From Blastobasis lacticolella (taxonomy: Eukaryota; Arthropoda; Insecta; Lepidoptera; Blastobasidae), in contig LR990061.1 in the NCBI GenBank assembly GCA_905147135.1, positions 7,664,026 to 7,728,025 of the forward strand: 64,000 nucleotides of DNA, written 5' to 3'. This document shows positions 36,501 through 46,460 of the stretch, one piece after another. Below the pieces are notes generated by a model. It had not been told where the DNA came from. It made no database searches and saw only the letters and a list, made by a program, of their open reading frames with translations. How positions within the stretch are numbered: the first letter of the stretch is position 1; each line of letters begins with the position of its first letter. The position numbers and the translations under genes were made by a program.

Positions 36501-39500
36501 TCTGGTCAGGTAAACTCAGGTGTCCCTGTTAACAGAGTCACAGAAGTTCGATGGCAGTCGCTCTACTGTAATTACCTGATCTGCCAAATCCTGGGTCATG
36601 GTCAAGGCGGACCTCAGGCCCTCGCGTGCACGAACACAACCGGGATATTAAAGTCACAGGATTATTATTATAGTAGAGAGAAACGACAAAAAGAGCCACT
36701 TAGACGTTTTACAAGTTGTCTATTGAAGTTCTACCGGCGGTAGGACTCAAGCCTGAGGAGTCCGTCTCGAAGTGCACCACCGCCTTGTCTGTGTCTTCCG
36801 CCAAGCGACAATGAATTAATAAATGTGGTTCCGGTTTGAGGGATCAAGTAGCTGGCGCAATTATAGGCACGAGGCATTTCATCTTGATCCTCGCAGTGAT
36901 ACGCACCTACCGGTTTAGTTGAACCAAGGGTTGATCCAAGCTAGCGTAGAGTCGAAGCGCATTCAGCAACCCTCTTCATTCAGCGCGCAGAGTGAATGCG
37001 CTTAGACGCTGTCTTGAATTTACCCTAAGTGTTCAATCGAGTCAAATCGCATTCCATCAGGACTGATAGTTTAAAAAAGACAGTGAGCTTAGAAAATATC
37101 CAATATTCGCTGAACTCGTTACGAGACGATGTAATTGGAAATGCATTATTATTATTAATGGGATGTTTGGATCATAGCTTGTGGTACTCCATAGTAGAGA
37201 CTACGAGCAGAAGAGTAGGCAAAGGCGTACCCTTATGGTATACGGGCGTAAGTGTGTATGTGTTTATGTCTGTGTTAACAAGATGTTCCGTCCATTAGGT
37301 GTTCGAGACGCTGCCGGCAGAGCTGTTCGGGCCACACGATGTGCCCATAGACATTATCGTCACTCCAACGCGGGTGAGTGTGACACGTATTAAACTAGTA
37401 AAAATAAATAAATAAATAAAAATCGTTATTAAATTTAACTCACACATGGCACATTACAGTTACAATACAGTAACAGACGCTCCGATTTGGCTGGAGCCGA
37501 CCAACCGTCAGTTGCAGTTGATACTAATTCTTAAGACGTACAAAAAAAAGTAGCTTTTAGATTAATTCGGACGCGCGGGTAGGCCGACCTTGTTTGGACG
37601 TCCAACTACGTCCCCCGCACCCAATAGGGACTTTATTTTATACTGCGTATGGATTAGTATCAACTGCAACTGACAGCAGCGATTTGTAAGTATTTAGAAT
37701 ACAGGCCATAATGTACTTAGTGATAAGTTCTATTAATAAGATTTAATTATTGTAATGGCTTATTATATAAAAAGTTATTATAATATAAAAAAAGAATTTA
37801 ACACCGCGATCTCCAACCCGCCTGTCGAGCGTGGAGACTACGGCAATAGCTGCCCCTTTCGTGGCCCTAAGTTCTGCAGTGGACTGATACGGGCTGTGAT
37901 GATGATGGTGATGATAATTGATCGTGTCCCCAGGTGATCGAAACGCAACGCATGAGCCAGCGGCCCGCGGGCATTCTGTGGCATCTGCTGTCCAACCGCC
38001 GTCTTCAACTGATGCCGGTACTCGGACAGCTGAGGGATGTCGAGATGCTGTGAGTACAATAGTGGTTTAGTAGTTAGTCTGATTATTAGTGGACTAATGT
38101 TTATGGATGTATTTTTATCAATTTGTGTTGTGACTTCATGATGGAACTGCATTATTATGAAAAAAATCACTTTTTAAACACTAGTTCCACTTTATTACGC
38201 CAATGTTATTAGGCAACGGGTTTCGAATCCATCTAGGTCCCTGTCTATAGCTTTGTCTATGTCAATGCTAATTATGTGTTAACTAATACTAAGTTTTTTG
38301 TAAAACTTAAATTTCCTTATATTACATTGTTATTTTGAGTAAATACTTAGGATAAACTCAATATTGTATATATCTATAATTGGGGTGCATATAAGTCCTA
38401 AACCACGTATAGTTTAGTACCTTGCCTAAACTGAATTGTAACTTTTTTCACATACACACACACCATCATCTTATTTTAAGTAATTATTTCTATTTCTTCT
38501 TTTATTTTTACTTTTTTTAATTACTTCAATTTAATCCACAACGAAATTGTTTTGATGTCTACAGTATAATTTTACCTAAGCATAGATTAATCCTTAGATG
38601 TAATCTTGGTACACCATACAGGCCTGACCTAGTGTGGAGGCCATCATGACCTTTCCATTTATCTGTAACACCAGCTGATGTACTGCGAACGTGTAAACGT
38701 GTACTCGTATATGTGTACTCTGTTGGTATATTAAATAAATATGATACCCTCTCCCCAGCGCCGATCGCGCGTGCACCCTGAAGGAGATGGACTCCAATGT
38801 TGATATATGTCTAGTCTATGAATATATCTATATCATCTCATGTGTGCAAGGAATGCCCGAAGTACTGCGAGAGGATTAATGAATGATAATTTTTTGTAAT
38901 AGATAAGAAAGAAAGAAAGAAAATATTTATTACAAAGGACACCACGACATAATAATTTACATTTAATACAAAAAAAAAGAGTACATAAGACACGGAGACA
39001 ATTATAGGGTTCCCAGTGGCATTTTTCATGGGCATCCAGCGTAAATGGGCCCTCCTCAGCATAATGTTATGGCCGCTTGCCTACTATACTGATATATCTT
39101 TAGCTTTCAGTGAATTGGTTAATACTGTTATACTGTAAAGTTGTTTTAAATAAATAAATCTCTCCCCAGCGCCGGGCGTGCGTGCACCCTGAAGGAGGTG
39201 GACTCCGACGTGGAGGAGCGCGCGGCGGGCCGGCCGCGGCGCACGCGCCGCCGCACGCGCAGCCACAAGAGCCACAGCGAGGGGGAGGTGAGGGGATGCC
39301 ATTTTTTTTCCATTTTTTATGCTACTCTTTGACAAGCGAGCAGTCAGCCCGTTTGATACCATCAGCTGATCTGGTGATGGAGACGGAAGGTGTTTTTTTA
39401 ACATTTTATGCGACTCAGTGCCAAGCGAACAGACAGCCCACCTGATGGTAAGCAACTGTCAAACAACATCTAGGATTCTTACATTTAGGTTGCAGTTTTT

Positions 39501-42500
39501 TTTTTTTTTTTTTAATACAAGACAGGCATTTGACCGCCACCTCACCTGGTGGTAAGTGACGATGCGGCCGATGATGGAGCATGCCTGTCTAGGAACAGCC
39601 TATTTACTCTAGCCTTGAGCCTTCAAGTCTAGACATATTCTTACGTTTAGGTTAAACGATTCTACGGTTAGGTGAAATTTTTTTATGTTATGTAGTGACA
39701 AGGATGGAGGCTATTGTCAAAACATTAATTTATAAAAATAGAAATGCCACATGGGGTGTCAGTTTGTCGAGAACTGTACTACTGTGTATTTACTCACAGA
39801 TGTCAGATAGTTACAGATGCAAAATAAAACGGAAAATTGCCCATAAATTTGTTTATTTATTTATTTTTTAACCCGGTCGTCTGTCAAATTCGAAAACTTT
39901 TAATCAACATTGCATTTACATTATGTATAACATATCACCTGATTTGATGCATACTTCAACATGTAATATGATTATCCTAACAGGGCAACACAACCGAAGG
40001 CGAGGAAGGCAAGCCAGGGCGGGCCAGGCGTGCAGGCCGCCGCCGCAACAGCAACAAATCTGGCGGCAAGGACGGCAACGGCAAGGAGGGCAATGGCAAG
40101 GAAGGCATTGGAAAAGAGGGCAATGGGAAGGAGGAACCGCGGCAGAGACGCTCCAAGCGCCCACGGCCCGTCATCGACTTCTCTGTCAAGGTAACTATCG
40201 CACAACATAAGGAGGGCAACGGCAAGGAAGGCAACGGGAAGAAGGGGAATGGGAAGGTCGAGCCGCGCCAGAAGAGCTCCAAGCGCACGCGACCCTTATC
40301 GACTTTTCTGTTCCATTCTGTTCATGACCATTCTATAAATTCCATTAATTTGATCATAGTACAGTCGAACAAACAGACGAAATATGACGTGTTTTGGTAC
40401 AGCCCCTGTGTAGACTTCTTCAACCGTCCATACGTTTCGAATTTAAACTCCAGCCGTGTGGTGTCCAGGACTATCTTAACTGATGGGTGTCACACTAATG
40501 TCTTAACAGTACTAAGGCTGTTGATCAGAAAATATGCAGCAACAGTTTCTGTTTTAACATCTCAATATATCAAATATCAATTGAAGATATTGATAATACA
40601 GTGATATCGGCCACTTAGAATTTGCGATTCTAAAGTCTATTGCCATGTAATGGACAGGGGTTTCTAACAGTTCATCCCATTTGCAGTTCGTCGCGTGCCA
40701 TGTCCCGCTTTTTAGACTATGACGACACCGGTGATTATACTAGGTATTTGTACTAGGAGTACATGAAATTTGCCACTTTGTACCGATACTAGTGGTTTAG
40801 TAGATTCACAAAGCGTTGATCTGGCTCTGCACAAACTGGCACGTTCGGTGCAGTCGAAGAGAAAGGTTTTTTGACCCAAACTTTTGACTTTTCGCAGCTT
40901 TATACTTACTTTATGGAAGTCTGCATTACATTCTATTGGCAGTTTTGCTAGTAAGCCATATTCAAGTCAAAACAGCTGTTTAAACTGACCTAGTAGAAGT
41001 ACTCAATGACCTAGGGGCCTCCGATGCCCTTAGTCTATTGGATGTTCGTCCCATTCGCGGTTCGTCCTATCTATTCAATAAGCCTCCGATGATGAATGAT
41101 AAATATGCTTGGACAAATCACACAGCGCCATCTAGCACCAAAGTAATCAAAGCTTGTGTTATGAGTGTCAGATAACTGATAGACTACTTATATATTTTTC
41201 AATACAATACTTATTACACATATCAGACCGCCCTTTGTACTACCTACCATATTTTTGTATCTGTACTTGTGTTCTCTGGTGTGCAATGAAGAGTTTTGTT
41301 TTGTATTATATAACACTCAGAATCTGGAATCAAGAATTGCGTAAACCCATAATGCGTCCGGCAAATTCTCTCTGTCCAACTATGATTGACACTAATCCTC
41401 TGTCCGTAGATTTCGAACATCAGTCCGAGCACGCGAGTCCGAGACTTGAAGCAGGCTTTATCAGAGCGCGGTGTCAAGCCTCAAATAATGGTGTGGAAGG
41501 TGAGTAACAATCCTCTTGGCGTTAATGTCCCGGTTGTGCTCGCACGAGGCCCCAGGTTCTCCTTGACCATGATCCAGGATTTGGAAGATCGGGAAACAGT
41601 GGAGCGACTGCCATCTGACACCCGAGGCCCTGTTGTGCAGAAATGAGTCATTAGTACATGGCGGCACTGGGATTCGAACCGGGTACCTCCTTACGAGTCG
41701 GACACCTTAACCACAAGGCCAACGACGCTCAGTGTGGAAGAAATCTGACATCGAATTTGTTAATTCATCATTGTTATTTGAACAGGTTTTTCAATCCTCC
41801 GGTAAAACATATCAGTCTGTTAAGTTACTAGGTGAATAAAATAAAATTGAAACATTAGATCTTAAACAAGTGAAATCATAGTTTGTTTTAATTTGGTGGT
41901 GTATTTCTTTATCGGGCGGTCAAGTTTTATCTGAGGATTGAAAAATCAGCCCTAAAAAATAAAAAGTTAACCCAACTTATGCTTTCGTAAGGATTGTTGC
42001 GGTAGCACGAATTTATGTAATTTTATTGTTTCAGGGATTCCGTGGCTTCTGTTATCTTCACTTCTTCAAGCCAGGACCACAGAAAGTGAGTTTCTGTAGA
42101 CTACTTTCACACATATACTACTTAGACTTAAGTTGGCCCAACGTATTTTGGCACTTATGACCAAAATTCGACTATCGTTGGTCGCCTTTTTCGAGAAACG
42201 CTGGCCATTTTACATTGATGTTTCTAGTCCAATGCTGGCGTTTAAGGCCATCGGTCATGCGCGCCACTTATTAAACGCTCAATGAATAGAAACAATCGTG
42301 CTATTTTTCTTGATAACGTACGGATTCGGTCATAAGGCGGTCGCTCACAGCTACCTTTAAGCAAATGTTGCAGGTCGTATTACATCGCGACATTATGTAG
42401 CGTTTAAAGTACGCATTTAATAGTAGTTTATGCAACTGTCATATAAAAGGGGGTATTAAAACATGAGTGGCTATTTATCATACGAGGCGTAGCCGAGTCA

Positions 42501-44808
42501 GTTCTGTTGTATCTACGCGTCACGGATATCAAGCGGCGGAAATTCACGTCACTACTTTCACATTTATCTATTTATTTGCTTCAAACAAGAAAAAACATTC
42601 ACAAACACAACTAACAACGATTAGAAAAGAATATTCTGTCTAGCGGGAAAATAATTACTCACAAATATAGACAGGAAAATTTGAATTTTGAATTTAAATT
42701 TTGAATTTGTTAAAGATATTTAGGTATTCAGCCTACATTTGACCGTGTCCGGGCGCCCGACAAAAATTTAAAAAATATAAGTGTTGCATAATGATTACAG
42801 CTTGCATTACGTTACAGCTCTAATGAAATTAGAATGGGAAATGCTGTATCGAAAAGTAATTTTTTAAAATGTTATAGACTGGCGTGAAACAAGTGTATCC
42901 TTAAACAACTGTTTTCGAATATGAAATTGGAATATTACGCTATGAGTGTAGATAAAGTAATTTTTTTAAATTTTATGGACTGGCGTGAAAAAAGTGTCTC
43001 CTTAAACAACTGTTTTCGAATATGTAATTGGAACATTACGATACGAGTGTAGATAAAAGTGGTTTACGTATTAGCAACAGTTCGTGGTTGAGACACTGAC
43101 GGCGCGAACCTTCCGAGTGTCAGATTTTTCTTCGGATGTCAGTTTTTTGACAGTGACTCGCGTAGTTTGGACCGTTTAGGCGCAAAATGTTTCATTCGCA
43201 AAATGTCCCCTTTGCAGAATTTCTAAGTCCCTGCTGCGTCCCTGTTGCCTTAGCAACGTACGTGACATTCTGCGAATGGGACAAATGTCTCGTTCGCAGA
43301 ATATCCAAGTCCCTGCGGGACTAAGGCAACAGTGTGTATGGGACATTTTGCGCCTGAACTGTTTGTGGACGTGAACGTGACGTGTGTTGTTTGTAAAACT
43401 GTGGCGGCTCAGGCTTGCTGCTGGCGTGGCGAGTCTTTAAAGATACATAAATGGTAAACAAACGACTTATCGAATTGGTCAAATTATTCAATAATCACAC
43501 TTTGTACGTACAATCAACTCGGCCACGTACTATATATGATTTCACTCCAAGCATCACATTTCACAGCTACAGCACACAGGACAACGTTCTTTTTTCGTTT
43601 ATTAATTTATAACTCTTTATTGTACATACAAGGACAGTAGAACATTGTTACAGTAAGACAATATTGTACAAAAGTGGTCTTAAGCGATCTCTTCCAGACA
43701 ACAATTTTTACGGACATCGTAGACGGATCTAAGATAAAGCAGGCATGTAATGTACAGAGAGTCAACTTAAACACTATCTACATTAAATGACGAACAAAGG
43801 TTTCTTATGAAAGGAAAAAAATGAAACAAATATTTACCTTTACCATTTCTGTAACTTTGTGTCCAGTCCCTTATATATTACAAGTTTAATCTGGGCGTCG
43901 TTGGGGGCTGACTCCTGAGACACAGGTTTTGTAAACCTAGTTTAGGTGTCAGGGAAATTCTAGCATTTTGTAAAAAATTAGGTAATAAAGATTTCCTTTA
44001 CCCTCAATACCAGGGCGAAGGCGACAGCGCGCCCTCAGTCAACATGGAAGGGGTACTCACCGCGTTGGCCGAAATGTCTCTCGGCGGTAGCGGCAGCGGC
44101 GCCGGCGCGGCAGTAGGCGGTGCCGGCGAAGGCGAGCCTCGGGACGACAAGCCTAGGCTGCTGTGTGTGGAACCGGCGCCTCCTAGGCAGGCTCCACAGG
44201 CACAGGAGGTGAGACAGCACCTTCCGAGAGAGTCCACGCAGTCTACGGAGGCACAGGAGGTGAGTACTGATGACGAATGACCTTCCGAGCGAAACCAGGC
44301 TGGCTTCGGAGGCGCAGGAGATAGGTACTCACCTTTCGAGTGAGTCCACGCAGGCTTCGGAACCCCAGGAGGTGAGTCCTGGTCATCACCTTCCCAGCAG
44401 GTAGTCCAGCCCCGCTTTCCATCTGCCAGTACCCGCTTTCCGCCTTCGTCCAGTCTTGGGCAGCCTCGGTGACTGTGGTCGTAAGGCGGTGGCGAGCCCC
44501 GGGACGACAAGCCCAGGCTCCTGTGTGTGGAAGCGGCGCCTCCTAGTCAGGCTCCACAGGCACAGGAGGTGAGTACTCGTCATCACATTTCGAGCGGCTC
44601 TCAGCTGCCAGGGTCCGCTTTGCGACTCCTTCGACTGCGATAATTTGTATGTTAAGCGTATGTCGCGCGACTACAGCGCGACGTATGTAGCCTTGGTGTG
44701 AGAAATATTGCGGACAATGGGAAGTTGCCATTACGTCGGGCGATGTAGATATGTCAGCGATAATACGAAAAATGTGGTAACGTCGAGTGTTTGTTGCAGG
44801 TGCACTGA
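24587..44808 (+). CDS. MTHFSD: MTHFSD-like protein: formyl-THF cyclo-ligase-like domain plus RRM
   Basis: Exons, all phase-consistent: 24587-24626, 28675-28915, 34321-34481, 35325-35411, 36355-36443, 37299-37373, 37934-38049, 39170-39287, 39984-40190, 41410-41499, 42035-42085, and a last exon from 44014. Residues about 25-270 are the 5-formyltetrahydrofolate cyclo-ligase-like domain (VWRNLETNGLAMFPRPVYNR, LEQEKTLYVPVPRLQTGFLN, DLVVMGSVAVSEEGYRIGKG). Residues about 270-370 are a basic, disordered linker with GNGKEG repeats. Residues about 374-425 are the start of an RRM (FSVKISNISPSTRVRDLKQA, then GFRGFCYLHFF). A Gly/Ala/Pro-rich tail follows. Relatives are RNA-binding proteins; enzyme activity is not established for them. 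The start is the first ATG before a clean donor. The end is uncertain: reading on in exon 12 stops at 44280 (513 residues), while splicing to 44800 adds Val-His-stop at 44808. Introns carry SINE, LINE and MITE insertions. Confidence 0.93.
25942..26589. mobile_element. 648-base TIR element in MTHFSD intron 1
   Basis: Left end TTAGGTAAGGTCAATACGGG continues GAAGTC. The right end is its complement with 3 mismatches in 26. No transposase frame lies inside. Confidence 0.7.
26624..26705 (+). mobile_element. SINE A 3' fragment in MTHFSD intron 1
   Basis: CCTGATCTGCCAAATCCTGG through GGGATATTTACGCC. Confidence 0.7.
26996..27272 (+). mobile_element. SINE A copy in MTHFSD intron 1
   Basis: A tRNA-like head (GGTTCGAATCCCAGTGCCGC) and tail through ACATTGACGCC, internally shortened. 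Confidence 0.8.
28155..28380. mobile_element. MITE, GAATTCAGAAGC family, full length, in MTHFSD intron 1
   Basis: 226 bases with ATTCAGTAGCCTGAATTCAG at the left and the matching complement ending GGCTACTGAAT at the right. This is the most complete copy in the window. Confidence 0.88.
29200..29490 (+). mobile_element. LINE 3' fragment (RLWNELPGEVFP tail) in MTHFSD intron 2
   Basis: Encodes TLEPNWSRTVRFQRNFLPRT, then LWNELPGEVFPGEYNMEFFK and a 3' UTR ending TGGTATAAAAAAAA. Other copies: 12252, 35610 and, longer and inverted, 58676-59340. Confidence 0.8.
29675..29820 (+). mobile_element. SINE A 3' fragment in MTHFSD intron 2
   Basis: CCATGATCCAATCTGGTCAG through CCTTAACGCCAAGATGA. Confidence 0.7.
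30970..31200 (+). mobile_element. Helitron-like 5' part in MTHFSD intron 2
   Basis: ACACTAATATTATAAAGAGG then TTTGTATGTTTGTATG and GGCTCAAAAAGTACTGGGCC, the usual start of Lepidoptera Helitron-like repeats. Confidence 0.5.
31770..31965 (+). mobile_element. Helitron-like 3' end in MTHFSD intron 2
   Basis: CGCGATAAACTCAAGAACTA, ATTTTCATGCGGT and the end GCGAAGCCGGGGCGGGCCGC followed by TAGT. The same end occurs at 60585-60728. Confidence 0.6.
34022..34290 (+). repeat. SINE-like repeat K in MTHFSD intron 2, just before exon 3
   Basis: CACTCGTGGGTGTCGTACAA, CTCCAACCCGCCTGCCAAGC and GGAGAGGCCCTAAGTCCTGC. Other copies: 34635-34850, 37800-37925 and 32635-32745 (minus). Confidence 0.7.
34635..34850 (+). 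repeat. SINE-like repeat K, second copy, in MTHFSD intron 3
   Basis: It has the same block order as 34022-34290, so copies of one family flank exon 3 on both sides. An RTE-tail scrap (34525-34625) precedes it. Confidence 0.7.
34950..35143 (+). mobile_element. SINE A head half in MTHFSD intron 3
   Basis: GTGTCGGTGGCCTAACTGTT and GGGTTCAAACCCCTGTGCCG, then CTCTTACGGCGAGGGAAAAC. It joins a fragment of the TCCAGCTGGTACCTGCGATC repeat at 35155-35262. Confidence 0.75.
35412..36354 (+). other. GC-AG intron 4 of the MTHFSD gene
   Basis: The exon 4 end reads AGAG followed by GCAAGT, the consensus for a GC donor. Exon 5 begins after CCCGCAG at 36355. Only this GC donor keeps the conserved IGKG-x-GYGDLE reading frame (529 coding bases before it, one base over). 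The nearby GT three bases on would break the frame. The intron contains a LINE 3' fragment near 35610-35785. Confidence 0.85.
35610..35785 (+). mobile_element. LINE 3' fragment (RLWNELPGE-type) in the GC-AG intron
   Basis: GTACAACATAGAGTTGTTCA through AGTGGTATAAAAAAACT. Confidence 0.7.
36490..36655 (+). mobile_element. SINE A tail half in MTHFSD intron 5
   Basis: ATGATCCAATCTGGTCAGGT through CACAACCGGGATATT. Confidence 0.7.
36728..36905 (-). repeat. SINE-like repeat B fragment in MTHFSD intron 5
   Basis: It carries CCTGAGGAGTCCG, the ACCACCGCCTTGTCT segment and the GGCATTTCATC segment of the family. Confidence 0.65.
38120..38195 (+). repeat. Half copy of the palindromic element at 58.5 kb, in MTHFSD intron 7
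   Basis: It shares TTGTGACTTCATGATGGAAC and AACACTAGTTCCACTTTATT with 58485-58556. Confidence 0.75.
38735..38879 (+). pseudogene. Partial duplicate of MTHFSD exon 8 with its acceptor; possible alternative last exon
   Basis: From about 38735 the sequence copies the intron end and first 45 or so bases of the real exon 8 (39170 onward). It shares the TTAAATAAAT run, the CTCCCCAG acceptor and codons for RACTLKE-DS. Joined to exon 7 it stays in the right frame (first base 38759) for 40 residues and reaches TAA at 38877-38879. After the first 18 residues it no longer resembles exon 8. It would produce a protein with the cyclo-ligase-like domain but no RRM. It may equally be a dead copy; no AATAAA is seen close downstream. 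Confidence 0.6.
40209..40311 (+). pseudogene. Tandem duplicate of the 3' half of MTHFSD exon 9
   Basis: This stretch repeats 40083-40187 at an offset of 126 bases (42 codons). It includes the GNGKEG repeats, the PRQ-x-SSKR-x-RP basic cluster and part of the terminal IDFSV coding. It lies 18 bases past the exon 9 donor. The frame is the same as exon 9 until a single-base deletion after the RP codons. If the donor is skipped, translation stays open through the copy to a stop at about 40604. Confidence 0.75.
41105..41210 (+). repeat. Repeat L (CACAGCGCCATCTAGC)
   Basis: ACACAGCGCCATCTAGCACC and AGATAACTGATAGAC. Also at 46620-46720 and inverted at 56345-56450. Confidence 0.65.
41516..41730 (-). 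mobile_element. SINE A copy, internally deleted, in MTHFSD intron 10
   Basis: GGTTCGAATCCCAGTGCCGC on minus. It begins 17 bases past exon 10's donor. Confidence 0.8.
43171..43362. mobile_element. Foldback element GGCGCAAAATGT in MTHFSD intron 11
   Basis: ACCGTTTAGGCGCAAAATGT and the complement of ACAGTTCAGGCGCAAAATGT bound it. Internal TTCGCAGAATxTC and AAGTCCCTGC blocks repeat in both orientations. Confidence 0.75.
44131..44568 (+). repeat. Tandem copies of the MTHFSD exon 12 tail, each ending in a donor-like CAGGAGGTGAGT
   Basis: The 78 bases 44131-44208, encoding the GEPRDDKPRLLC region, are repeated at 44491-44568 with only a few changes. Between them lie three shorter copies of the GGAGGCACAGGAG donor context, ending at 44259, about 44321 and about 44373. 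Donors at 44209, 44260 and 44569 match GTGAGx. The 44491 copy has an in-frame TAA just upstream and no acceptor, so it is probably not an exon by itself. Confidence 0.75.
44800..44808 (+). other. Possible last coding exon of MTHFSD (Val-His-stop)
   Basis: A good acceptor (TGTTTGTTGCAG) ends at 44799. Either exon 12 donor (44209 or 44260) joins it in frame and gives GTG CAC TGA. The rest would be 3' UTR. The alternative is no splice here and a stop at 44280. Confidence 0.45.
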
Positions 44809-45293
44809 CTCGAGCGCTCGCAGCGATCGGCCCCTCACGACTAGCCCGCACCCGCCACGCACGCCCGCGGTCGCATTCCGACACTTGTTTCTATAGCGTT
44901 AAGGTTGATTTTGGCACGCGCCGGGCCCACGACGCAGCACTGTATATGCATTGGCCGAACAAGGAGCGATGGTTCGAGTTTTAGTTTGTCCACCATCGAA
45001 GGGTTCGCCCCATGGTGTTTTATTTTTCTTCGCGAGGTCCGGCGAGGCAGCTACGTTTGGGATGTTACGAATATATTGTCTCTACGAATGTTTTAGTTGT
45101 TCTCTCTAGTCTAATGTTAGCGCGTAGTTTGGATGCGGTGTCTGCAATTCCTTTTTTTCAATGCATATATTTTATAAGCTACCTTCCATATTATTATAAT
45201 AAAAAGAAGCTATATTTTAGTACATAGAATTAGTGGTCTTTAATATTATATTATATGAAAAGGATATTTTTAACATTTTAAGGTGCTTGCGTT

Positions 45294-45384
45294 AACGGGA
45301 TCCCAAACAGCAACTAGAAAAGGATTTGATTAGTGATAAGAGTATTTATTTTAAAACGTTTATTAGATAGTTTGGGATCCCGTT
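45294..45384 (+). repeat. Hairpin in the probable MTHFSD 3' UTR
   Basis: AACGGGATCCCAAAC at 45294-45308 pairs perfectly with GTTTGGGATCCCGTT at 45370-45384, with a 61-base AT-rich loop. It may be a small MITE or a structured UTR element. Confidence 0.7.
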
Positions 45385-45803
45385 TCGAAATACTATATTT
45401 GTGCCAACTTTGACTACTGTCGTAAAAATTCTGCATTTTGCATGTTAAAATTTTAATATTCGGTAAATAGGTTTGTTAAATTCGTTTAGGGTAACTTTTC
45501 AACATATCGGAGCGAGTTGGTATAAATATTTTTAACCCCCTGAAATGTGTAATTTTCAGTATTAGGTTATGATGTAATTTAAGACTTGAAAAGATACCTA
45601 TATTCTAACGTAACTATATATTTGAGAATTTAAAGATGTATTTTATATAGAAGCATTATTTTTGGAAATTTTAAGTTTCGATTATCGCACAATGTAGTTA
45701 CTCGTACTACTATAGCACTATTTATATTTAACTGTTAGTTTATTTTGTAAAGTTTAAAGTTGGGATGCAAGCGCGGATGATTTTTTGTTTTGTATTTTTT
45801 TTT

Positions 45804-45809
45804 AATAAA
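45804..45809 (+). terminator. Candidate poly(A) signal of MTHFSD
   Basis: AATAAA is followed by a T-rich stretch. A second AATAAA is at 45980-45985. No other plus-strand coding end lies nearby. Confidence 0.5.
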
Positions 45810-46139
45810 TATATTAAACACTTGATTCTTTTGTTTACTTAATTCTCTTTTTTGTTTCTTTTTCTTTGTTTTTTGCTTAGGCATTTTAAAAGTTTTGAAT
45901 TGAACATTATGTTTGCATTTTGATGAGTGTAACGTGTGATGTTTACTCGGAATTTTGTCGTTTAGAAGTTGGGAACCGAAATAAAATTCTATTTTTTATA
46001 ATTCGCTGTTTTGATTTAAGATTCTCAGTCTCTGTGCACACATCGAAAATGGTCCTTGTAGCAAATACTACACCATTTTAGTGTCCGCGCGACCCCAGCG
46101 GGACCTTGGGTTCAAATAGCTTCGAAATGCCACGATTTA

Positions 46140-46460
46140 GTGCCGTTAATGTCCCGGTTGTGCTCTCGAAAACGAGGCCCCGGGGTTCGCCTTGACCATG
46201 ATCCAAGATTTGGCCATCAGGTAATTACAGTGTGGCGACTACCAGATGACCTCCGTGACCATGCTAACCTGACCAGATTGGATCAGCGTTACAAATTCAG
46301 TTGCCTGAATTTGCAGGTTTCACGATGTTTGAGGGAGCATCGGTTAGAATTCAACTAATGTACATAACTCATAAAAGAGTCATTGGTACACGGCCGCAGC
46401 GGGATTCGAACCAGGTACCTCTTGCTTACGAGTCGGATCTTCAACGGGCCACCGACGCTC
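46140..46460 (-). mobile_element. SINE A copy
   Basis: CCGTTAATGTCCCGGTTGTG at the tail and GGTTCGAATCCCGCTGCGGC on minus at the head; one internal gap. Confidence 0.82.

Noticed and set aside
39084..39455. Minus-strand frame rich in Ala/Arg
   Set aside because: It is the shadow of GC-rich MTHFSD exon 8.
39972..40288. Overlapping minus-strand Pro/Leu/Cys-rich frames
   Set aside because: These are antisense readings of the GNGKEG repeats in exon 9 and its copy.
44004..44586. Minus-strand 168-codon Pro/Ser-rich frame
   Set aside because: It is antisense to MTHFSD exon 12 and its tandem copies; it has no signature of its own.
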